Source of the DNA: Comamonadaceae bacterium
GTDB lineage: Bacteria; Pseudomonadota; Gammaproteobacteria; Burkholderiales; Burkholderiaceae_C
Length of the DNA: 40,579 nucleotides
Direction of reading: 5' to 3'
NCBI GenBank assembly: GCA_947476465.1
Contig: CANJQN010000038.1
Location: 1 to 40,579 of the forward strand
Positions 34,767 through 40,579 of the stretch are shown here, piece after piece. The notes below the pieces were generated by a model. The model ran no database searches. It saw nothing but the letters and a program-made list of their open reading frames with translations, and was not told where the DNA came from. Position 1 is the first letter of the stretch. The number at the start of each line of letters is the position of its first letter. The translations under genes were made by a program, and so were the position numbers.

Positions 34767-35620
34767 AGCGCCTCACGCGTGAGCAGCAGCACCTGGTCTT
34801 CACCGGCGCTGGTGTCCAGCCAGACGGCTTCGAGGTGGGGAAAGGCGGCTTCGAAATGGGCGCGCTCGTTGCCGATCTCCAGCACCAGCACCGCGCCTTC
34901 GTTCATGCGCGCGGGCGCGTCGGCCAGCAAGTGTCGGATGAAGTCCATGCCGTCAGCGCCGCCGGCCAGCGCCAGTTCGGGCTCGGCGCGGTACTCGGCG
35001 GGCAGGAGGGACATGCTTTGGGTGTTCACGTAAGGGGGGTTGCAAAGAATCAGGTCGTAAGGCCCTTCGCAGGCTTGCAGACCATCGGAGACGATGAGGC
35101 GCACGCGGTCTTGCAAGCCGTGCCGGGTGATGTTGATGCGCGCGACTTCGAGCGCGTCGCTGGACAGGTCGGCCGCGTCCACCCGCACGTCGGGCCAGGC
35201 CATGGCCGCCAGCACGGCCAGGCTGCCGTTGCCGGTGCACAGGTCGAGCACGCGTATCGTGTGCACACCCAGCCAGGGGTCGATGCCGCCGTCGGCCAGC
35301 AACTCGGCGATGAAGCTGCGCGGCACGATGGCACGCTCGTCGATGTAGAAGGGCACGCCCTGCAGCCACGCCTCGCGGGTGAGGTAGGCGGCGGGCTTGC
35401 GGGTGTTGATGCGTTCGCGCAGCAGCTGCGCCACCTGCGTCTGGTGCTCGGGGGACACGGCTTGCGCGGTCACCGAATCCAGCTCGTCCAGCGGCAGGCC
35501 CAGGCGCCACAGCACCAGCCAGGCGGCCTCGTCGAAGGCATTGGCCGTCCCATGCCCGAAGGCAACACCGGCATCCGCCAGCTGCTTCGCGGCGGATTCG
35601 ATCAGTTCGATGACGGTCAT
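34757..35620 (-). CDS. prmB: Ribosomal protein L3 N5-glutamine methyltransferase
   Basis: A 287-residue SAM-dependent methyltransferase that methylates the glutamine of ribosomal protein L3. An N-terminal helical domain is followed by VPRSFIAELL, the SAM-binding LDLCTGNGSLAV and the substrate motif CNPPYV (Asn-Pro-Pro-Tyr). The related release-factor enzyme PrmC has the same NPPY, but the VPRSFIAELL form is typical for PrmB. Its stop (TGA, 34757-34759) lies within the arm of the inverted repeat. It starts 3 bp from the dapE stop, so the two are co-transcribed. Confidence 0.93.
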   Translation of the reverse strand: MTVIELIESAAKQLADAGVAFGHGTANAFDEAAWLVLWRLGLPLDELDSVTAQAVSPEHQTQVAQLLRERINTRKPAAYLTREAWLQGVPFYIDERAIVPRSFIAELLADGGIDPWLGVHTIRVLDLCTGNGSLAVLAAMAWPDVRVDAADLSSDALEVARINITRHGLQDRVRLIVSDGLQACEGPYDLILCNPPYVNTQSMSLLPAEYRAEPELALAGGADGMDFIRHLLADAPARMNEGAVLVLEIGNERAHFEAAFPHLEAVWLDTSAGEDQVLLLTREALVQ

Positions 35621-35623
35621 GCC

Positions 35624-36784
35624 TCAGCCCGGAGATCGCGCAAGTTGCTCCAGCTGCTCCAGGGTGCGCCGGTAGATGTTCTTGAGGGGCTCGATGTCGG
35701 CCACGGCCACGTGCTCGTCGATCTTGTGGATGCTGGCGTTGACGGGGCCGAACTCGATCACCTGGGGGCAGATCTGCGAGATGAAGCGCCCGTCGCTGGT
35801 GCCGCCGGTGGTGGACAGCGCGGTCACGAAGCCGCATTCGGCCTGAATCGCTTGCTGGATAGCGCCCACCAGCTCACCGGGCGTGGTGAGAAAGGGCAGG
35901 CCGCCGACCGTCCAGGCCAGAGTGTGCTCAAGGCCATGGCGCGCCAGCACCTGTGCCACGCGCTCCTGCAGGCCCTGCGCCGTGCAATCGCTGGAGTAGC
36001 GCAAGTTGAAGTCGATGACGACCTCGCCGGGAATGACGTTGCCCACGCCCGTTCCACCATGGATGTTGCTGACCTGAAAGCTGGTGGGCGGGAAAAAATC
36101 GTTGCCGCGGTCCCACTCGGTGGCGGCCAGTTCGGCCAGTGCGGGCATAGCCTGGTGAATCGGGTTGCGCGCCAGTTGCGGGTAGGCGATGTGGCCCTGC
36201 ACGCCCTTGACCGCGAGCTTGCCGGTGAGGCTGCCGCGCCGGCCGTTCTTGATCATGTCGCCCAGGCGCTCGACCGAGGTGGGTTCGCCCACGATGCACC
36301 AGTCGAGCCGCTCGGCCCGCGCCTTCAGGCGCTCACACACCACCACCGTGCCGTCGACGCTGGGGCCTTCCTCGTCGCTGGTGATCAGCAGGGCCATGGA
36401 AAGCGCCGGGGCGGGTGTGGCGGCGAGAAACTCTTCCACCGCCACGGTAAAGGCGGCGATGGAGGTTTTCATGTCGGCGGCGCCGCGGCCGTAGAGCCGG
36501 CCGTCGCGGTGCGTGGGCACGAAGGGGTTGCTGCTCCATTGCTCCAAGGGGCCGGTGGGCACCACGTCGGTGTGGCCGGCAAAGACCACGGTGCGTGCGC
36601 TGCTTCCGGCGCGCTTGGCCCACAGGTTGGTGACGCGAAAATCGCCGGGGCCGCTCTCGATGGTTTCGCAGCCGAAACCCAGCGGCGACAGGCGCTGCGC
36701 GAGCAGGGCCTGGCAGCCCGCATCGTCGGGCGTGAGGGAGCGGCGCGAGATCAGCTGTTCAACGAGTCGGACGGTGTTGTTCAT
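35624..36784 (-). CDS. dapE: Succinyl-diaminopimelate desuccinylase
   Basis: A 386-residue M20-family zinc hydrolase that removes succinate from N-succinyl-LL-diaminopimelate in lysine and peptidoglycan precursor synthesis. Metal and catalytic residues visible are FAGHTDVVPTGP (His71, Asp73), GRGAADMKTS (Asp104), and TSDEEG (Glu138, Glu139). SGTSDGRF-like GGTSDGRFI and SIHKIDEHV complete the family pattern. The ATG at 36784 begins the conserved MNNTVRLVEQLI. It lies with dapC and dapD in one cluster, separated from dapD by the pilU-like gene. Confidence 0.95.
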   Translation of the reverse strand: MNNTVRLVEQLISRRSLTPDDAGCQALLAQRLSPLGFGCETIESGPGDFRVTNLWAKRAGSSARTVVFAGHTDVVPTGPLEQWSSNPFVPTHRDGRLYGRGAADMKTSIAAFTVAVEEFLAATPAPALSMALLITSDEEGPSVDGTVVVCERLKARAERLDWCIVGEPTSVERLGDMIKNGRRGSLTGKLAVKGVQGHIAYPQLARNPIHQAMPALAELAATEWDRGNDFFPPTSFQVSNIHGGTGVGNVIPGEVVIDFNLRYSSDCTAQGLQERVAQVLARHGLEHTLAWTVGGLPFLTTPGELVGAIQQAIQAECGFVTALSTTGGTSDGRFISQICPQVIEFGPVNASIHKIDEHVAVADIEPLKNIYRRTLEQLEQLARSPG

Positions 36785-36821
36785 CGGATAAGGCGCGTCA
36801 AGCACTCCGCCCGAAAGCAGT

Positions 36822-36905
36822 GTCCAGATCAGCGGCCACCGCGGAACCGGCTTTGCCGGGCCGCTGGTGGCGCCCCCTTGAGGGGGAGGCGCCGAAGGCG
36901 CTTCG
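36822..36905. repeat. Cluster of dispersed GC-rich hairpins between pilU and dapE
   Basis: Several nested palindromes are packed here: CCGGC-TTT-GCCGG, the GGCGCC-flanked CCCCCTTGAGGGGG (36869-36893) and CGAAG-GCG-CTTCG (36893-36905). The last lies 16 bases after the pilU stop on the minus strand. This fits a repeat of the type scattered in Comamonadaceae genomes and may act as a transcription or mRNA-end signal for pilU. Confidence 0.65.
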
Positions 36906-36921
36906 GGGGTGGGCTGTCATT

Positions 36922-38085
36922 TCAATGCTTGACGTCCAACGTGATTTCAGTGAACGAAGGCTGGTCGTCGTCCGCATCCGGCGCCTGCGCAGCCGCCGGA
37001 CGCGACGTGAAGTCGTTCGCCAGCCGGTACATCAGGTTGTTGGGCGAATCGGAATGCGCCAGGCCTTCCTTGCGGTCGACCATGCCCGTGGTGATCAGGC
37101 GGGCGATGTCCTGCTCGAAGGTCTGCGAGCCTTCGGCCATGGATTTTTCCATGGCTTCGCGCACCTCGGAGAAGTCGCCTTTTTCAATCAGCTCGCGGGT
37201 CAGTTGCGAGTTCAGGAACACCTCCACCGCCGGCACCCGCCCGCCTTGCACCGTGCGCAGCAGGCGCTGCGAGACGATCGACTTGAGCGCCCCCGCCAGG
37301 TCGCCCAACAGCGTGGGGCGCACCTCGACCGGGTAGAACGACAGGATGCGGTTGAGCGCCTGGTAGCTGTTGTTGGCGTGCATGGTCGCCAGGCACAGGT
37401 GGCCCGACTGCGCGTAGGCAATCGCCTGCGACATGGTGGTGCGGTCGCGGATCTCGCCGATCAAAATGACGTCGGGCGCCTGGCGCAGCGCGTTCTTCAG
37501 GGCCACCTCGGCCGACTGGGTGTCGGTGCCGACCTCGCGCTGGTTGACCACCGAGCGCTTGTTCTTGAACACGAACTCGATCGGGTCCTCGATGGTGAGG
37601 ATGTGGCCGCTGGTGTTGGTGTTTCGATGGTCGAGCATGGCCGCCAGCGTGGTGCTCTTGCCGGCGCCGGTGGCGCCCACCATCAGCACCAGGCCGCGCT
37701 TTTCCATGATCAGGTCGGCCAGCACCATGGGCACGTTCAGGGCGTCCAGCGAGGGAATCTCGGCCGGTATGTAGCGGATGACCGCCGCGTATGAGCCGCG
37801 CTGGCGCATCGCGGAAACGCGAAAACTGCCCACACCCTCGATGGTGTGGCCCATGTTCAGCTCCCCGGCGCGCTCCAGTTCGGCGATGCGCTCGGCCGGC
37901 AGCACCTCGGCCAGCAGGGCGCGCGGCGCTTCGGGCGGCAGGTTTTGGGCGTTGATCGGCACGCATTGCCCGTTGATGCGGATCTGCGCCGGCGCGTGCG
38001 CCGTGAGGTAGACGTCCGAGGCCTTCTTGTCGGCCATCAGCCGCAAGATTCTCTCCATCGTGCTTGTCGGGGTGACTTCAGCCAT
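36922..38085 (-). CDS. pilU: PilT/PilU-family type IV pilus retraction ATPase
   Basis: A 387-residue hexameric secretion ATPase. The Walker A motif is GATGAGKST (137-145), an Asp box follows (LTIEDPIEF), Walker B is DVILIGE (205-211) and the His box is TMHANNS (234-240). The C-terminal tail is acidic and longer than that of PilT, as in PilU, which assists PilT in pilus retraction at the cytoplasmic base. ATG 38085 is chosen because AGGAG precedes it by 7 bases. It is placed between dapD and dapE, with no other pilus gene in the window. Confidence 0.9.
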   Translation of the reverse strand: MAEVTPTSTMERILRLMADKKASDVYLTAHAPAQIRINGQCVPINAQNLPPEAPRALLAEVLPAERIAELERAGELNMGHTIEGVGSFRVSAMRQRGSYAAVIRYIPAEIPSLDALNVPMVLADLIMEKRGLVLMVGATGAGKSTTLAAMLDHRNTNTSGHILTIEDPIEFVFKNKRSVVNQREVGTDTQSAEVALKNALRQAPDVILIGEIRDRTTMSQAIAYAQSGHLCLATMHANNSYQALNRILSFYPVEVRPTLLGDLAGALKSIVSQRLLRTVQGGRVPAVEVFLNSQLTRELIEKGDFSEVREAMEKSMAEGSQTFEQDIARLITTGMVDRKEGLAHSDSPNNLMYRLANDFTSRPAAAQAPDADDDQPSFTEITLDVKH

Positions 38086-38109
38086 GTCCTTACTCCTCAA
38101 TCAAAGCGC

Positions 38110-38239
38110 CGTCATCCCCGCGAATGCGGGGATCCAGGAGCGCGGTTGGTCCGGCGATACGGGCCTTTGCTGCGCTCGGCCTGGGCCTGGATTCCCGCCC
38201 CCGCCTTCGCTGGGGGCAGGCTCTTCGCGGGAATGACGG
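38110..38239. repeat. Dispersed palindromic element between pilU and dapD
   Basis: The element begins CGTCATCCCCGCGAATGCGG and ends TTCGCGGGAATGACGG, so its ends are inverted copies. A perfect CCCCGC-GAAT-GCGGGG hairpin (38116-38131) is near the left end, and GCCCCC/GGGGGC pairs in the right half. The end sequence is the same as the start of each 42-bp unit at 40326. It separates the pilU and dapD genes. Confidence 0.85.
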
Positions 38240-38249
38240 GTGTTCGTCA

Positions 38250-39074
38250 TCAGTCGCGCAGCAGGTCGTTCAGGCTGGTCTTGGCACGCGTTTGCGCGTC
38301 GACCCGCTTGACGATGATGGCCGCATACAGGCTGTAGCGGCCGCCGTCCTTGGGCAGGCTGCCCGAGATGACCACCGAGCCCGCGGGAATGCGGCCATAG
38401 CTCACCTCGCCTGAGGCACGGTCATAAATGGGGGTGCTCTGGCCGATGTACACGCCCATGGAGATCACCGAGTTTTCCTCGACGATCACACCCTCGACCA
38501 CCTCGGAGCGGGCGCCGATGAAGCAGTTGTCCTCGATGATGGTCGGGTTGGCCTGCAGCGGTTCCAGCACGCCGCCCAGGCCCACGCCGCCAGAGATGTG
38601 CACGTTCTTGCCCACCTGCGCGCACGAGCCGACGGTGGCCCAGGTGTCGATCATGGTGCCTTCGTCGACATAGGCGCCGATGTTCACGTAGCTGGGCATC
38701 AGGATGGCCCCCTTGCCAATGAAGCTGCCGCGCCGGGCGACCGCTGGCGGCACCACGCGCACGCCGGTGGCGGCCATTTGCTCGGGTGTGAGGTGGGCGA
38801 ACTTGGTCTGCACCTTGTCGTAGAAACCCAGGTCGCCGGCCTTGATGACCTCGTTGTCCTTCAGGCGGAAAGACAGCAGAACCGCCTTCTTGATCCACTG
38901 GTGCACCGTCCACTGGCCCACGCCCTCACGCGTGGCCACGCGCAGATGGCCGTTGTTCAACTCGCCGATCACGTGTTCGACGGCGTCGGCCACTTCAGCC
39001 GGGGCGGACTTGGGCGACAGGCTGGCGCGGTTGTCCCAGGCGGTGTCGATGATCTGCTGCAGTTGCTGGCTCAT
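38250..39074 (-). CDS. dapD: Tetrahydrodipicolinate N-succinyltransferase
   Basis: A 274-residue hexapeptide-repeat (left-handed beta-helix) enzyme that transfers succinate from succinyl-CoA to tetrahydrodipicolinate. It has the N-terminal helical region (QLQQIIDTAWDNRASLSP), the conserved KKAVLLSFRLKDN and the repeat core from GAILMPSYVNIGAYVDEGTM through GARSEVVEGVIVEENSVIS. Length matches the family exactly. It is 12 bp from dapC in the same direction, so the two should be co-transcribed. Confidence 0.96.
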   Translation of the reverse strand: MSQQLQQIIDTAWDNRASLSPKSAPAEVADAVEHVIGELNNGHLRVATREGVGQWTVHQWIKKAVLLSFRLKDNEVIKAGDLGFYDKVQTKFAHLTPEQMAATGVRVVPPAVARRGSFIGKGAILMPSYVNIGAYVDEGTMIDTWATVGSCAQVGKNVHISGGVGLGGVLEPLQANPTIIEDNCFIGARSEVVEGVIVEENSVISMGVYIGQSTPIYDRASGEVSYGRIPAGSVVISGSLPKDGGRYSLYAAIIVKRVDAQTRAKTSLNDLLRD

Positions 39075-39086
39075 GGGATGCTTGCT

Positions 39087-40292
39087 TTACTTGAACTTGG
39101 ATTGGACGAAATGGACGATGCGATGCGCGGCTTCCAGGCACTCGGCGGTGTCGGCCACCAGGGCCATGCGGATGCGGTTCGCGCCCGGGTTGAAACCTTC
39201 GACTTCCCGGGCAAGATAGCTGCCTGGCAAAACCGTGACATTGTATTGAGCGAGCAGCTCACGGGCGAATGTGGCGTCGCCCACGCCGGCCGGAACGCCG
39301 GCCCAGAGATAGAAGCCGGCGTCGGGCAGACGCACGTCGAGCACCTGCGCCAGCACCGGGGTGACCTGCGCGAACTTCTGGCGGTACAGCGCCCTGTTGT
39401 CCACCACATGGCCCTCGTCGTTCCAGGCGGCGATGCTGGCGGCCTGCACCACCGGGTTCATGGCGCTGCCGTGGTAGGTGCGATACAGCAGAAAGTGCTT
39501 GAGGATGGCCGCGTCGCCGGCCACGAAGCCCGAACGCAGTCCGGGGACGTTGCTGCGCTTGGACAGGCTGGTGAAGGTCACCAGCCGCTCGAAGCCGCGC
39601 CCCAGGGCCTTGGCCGCTTCCAGGCCGCCCAGGGGCGGCTCGTCACGGAAATAGATCTCGCTGTAGCACTCGTCCGAGGCGATCACGAAACCGTGGCGGT
39701 CTGACAGCTCGAACAGCTTGCGCCACTCCTGCAGCGGCATCACCGCCCCGGTGGGGTTGCCCGGCGAGCAGACAAACACCAGCTGGGTGCGGGCCCAGAC
39801 CTTGGCGGGCACCCGGTCCCAGTCGATCGCGAAGTTGCGGGCCGGATCGCTGGGGGCGTAAAACGGCGTGGCGCCGGCCAACAGGGCGGCGCCTTCGTAG
39901 ATTTGGTAGAACGGATTCGGGCAGACCACCACCGGTGCGCCCGCAGCGGTGGGCGTGGGGTCGATCACCGTCTGGGCGAAGGCGAACAGCGCCTCGCGCG
40001 AGCCATTGACGGGCAGCACCTCGGTGGCCGCGTCCAGCGCCAGGCCGTAGCGCCGCTCGATCCAGCCCGCGCAGGCGGCCCGAAGGGCGGGGTCGCCGGC
40101 GGTGGCGGGGTAGACCGCCAGACCGGCCAGCGAGCCGGTGAAGGCCTGCTGGATAAAGGGTGGGGTGGGGTGGCGCGGCTCGCCGATGCCCAGGCTGATG
40201 GGCCGATAGACAGGGTTGGGCGTGACGCCCGCGAACAATTGCCGCAGCCGCTCGAAGGGGTAGGGCTGCAGTTTCGCGAGAAGGGGGTTCAT
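39087..40292 (-). CDS. dapC: Succinyldiaminopimelate transaminase
   Basis: A 401-residue class I/II PLP aminotransferase of the DapC group, which forms N-succinyl-LL-diaminopimelate. The opening MNPLLAKLQPYPFERLRQLF and GIGEPRHPTPPF are characteristic of betaproteobacterial DapC. Asp207 and Tyr210 (ASDECYSE) and the PLP lysine Lys245 (SLSKRSNVPGLRSGF) are present. The start at 40292 is the family start; the frame is open upstream to 40457 only because 42-bp repeat units are divisible by three. It heads the dap block. Confidence 0.95.
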   Translation of the reverse strand: MNPLLAKLQPYPFERLRQLFAGVTPNPVYRPISLGIGEPRHPTPPFIQQAFTGSLAGLAVYPATAGDPALRAACAGWIERRYGLALDAATEVLPVNGSREALFAFAQTVIDPTPTAAGAPVVVCPNPFYQIYEGAALLAGATPFYAPSDPARNFAIDWDRVPAKVWARTQLVFVCSPGNPTGAVMPLQEWRKLFELSDRHGFVIASDECYSEIYFRDEPPLGGLEAAKALGRGFERLVTFTSLSKRSNVPGLRSGFVAGDAAILKHFLLYRTYHGSAMNPVVQAASIAAWNDEGHVVDNRALYRQKFAQVTPVLAQVLDVRLPDAGFYLWAGVPAGVGDATFARELLAQYNVTVLPGSYLAREVEGFNPGANRIRMALVADTAECLEAAHRIVHFVQSKFK

Positions 40293-40325
40293 AGGCCCGA
40301 TTATCCCCGCGGCCAAGCCCCACCC

Positions 40326-40488
40326 CGTCATCCCCGCGAAGGCGCACCGGTGTCCGGAATAACTTTTCGTCATCCCCGCGCAGGCGCACCGGTGTCCGGA
40401 ATAACTTTTCGTCATCCCCGCGCAGGCGCACTGGTGTCCGGAATAACTTTTCGTCATCCCCGCGCAGGCGCACTGGTGTCCGGAATAA
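40326..40488. repeat. 42-bp tandem repeat (four copies)
   Basis: Four near-identical copies start at 40326, 40368, 40410 and 40452. Each begins CGTCATCCCCGCG and ends GGAATAACTTTT; the last copy is cut at position 37. Copies 1-2 have CACCGG and copies 3-4 CACTGG at the same place, and copy 1 has one A/C change. There are no spacers. It ends 34 bp from the dapC ATG, and reads in frame as a 14-residue repeat. Confidence 0.95.
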
Positions 40489-40533
40489 ATTGATCGGGTG
40501 ATACAAAGACAAAGGGGCGGCCTCGGTGGAATT

Positions 40534-40561
40534 TCCGTTCGCCCTGAGCCTGTCGAAGGGC
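40534..40561. repeat. Dispersed CGTTCGCCCTGAGC-type repeat (second copy)
   Basis: It reads TCCGTTCGCCCTGAGC followed by CTGTCGAAGGGC, matching the copy at 32601-32634 apart from a few bases in the loop. GCCCT and AGGGC can pair. The rest of the window to 40579 shows nothing further. Confidence 0.75.
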
Positions 40562-40579
40562 ATGCGAGTGCAAGTGCGA

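Noticed and set aside
34835..37336. Very long plus-strand open frame opposite prmB, dapE and pilU
   Set aside because: Antisense shadow of three clear genes; no domain recognisable.
40326..40488. Regular repeats that could look like a CRISPR array
   Set aside because: The units are directly joined without unique spacers and no cas genes are present.

Overview
The window is high-GC DNA from a betaproteobacterium of the order Burkholderiales, most likely the family Comamonadaceae. This rests on three Bug/TctC-type periplasmic receptors that lack membrane partners, the gene order dapC-dapD-pilU-dapE-prmB, catabolic clusters built from CoA-transferase, MaoC and MmgE/PrpD genes, and dispersed palindromic repeats of a kind common in that group. 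No rRNA, tRNA, CRISPR array, integrase or transposase was seen. Most of the window reads as chromosomal accessory catabolism (1-19400) followed by housekeeping genes (32600-40300).

Region by region: (a) 1-4624 holds a minus-strand operon (MaoC hydratase, TAXI receptor, fused TRAP permease cut by the window edge) divergent from a class III CoA-transferase. (b) 4661-7244 is a tightly overlapping minus-strand trio: chalcone-isomerase-like protein, MFS/GPH carrier and DUF3833 lipoprotein. (c) 7401-12350 is a minus-strand operon of alpha/beta hydrolase, ThDP enzyme, aldehyde dehydrogenase and Bug receptor, closed by a clear terminator. (d) 12608-19391 is a divergent plus-strand cluster of MmgE/PrpD, Bug receptor, enolase-superfamily enzyme, a decayed second MmgE/PrpD tail and a second Bug receptor, then an IclR regulator (minus) and a non-canonical SDR. 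A double GGAA/TTCC operator lies over the promoter of this cluster. (e) 19496-25000 is mixed: small lipoproteins, a DHA2-type exporter, a GDT1-type cation transporter, a frameshifted amidohydrolase and an RNB-type RNase. (f) 25220-27180 encodes a CesT-like type III secretion chaperone and, directly downstream, a 499-residue protein of no recognised family, so a candidate effector. (g) 27360-28718 is an MBL/beta-CASP protein. (h) 28764-32570 is a GntR regulator divergent from an acyl-CoA dehydrogenase, SDR and phosphotransferase operon that resembles a split version of the ACAD10/ACAD11 enzymes. (i) 32644-40292 is the ABC-F, prmB, dapE, pilU, dapD, dapC block, dotted with dispersed repeats and a 42-bp minisatellite just upstream of dapC.

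The genes most worth follow-up are the chaperone/candidate-effector pair, the kinase-dehydrogenase operon with its GntR operator, the duplicated and decayed MmgE/PrpD-Bug module with its IclR-type operator, and the large inverted repeat between the ABC-F and prmB genes. All functional calls are by reading motifs and overall resemblance; no database search was possible.
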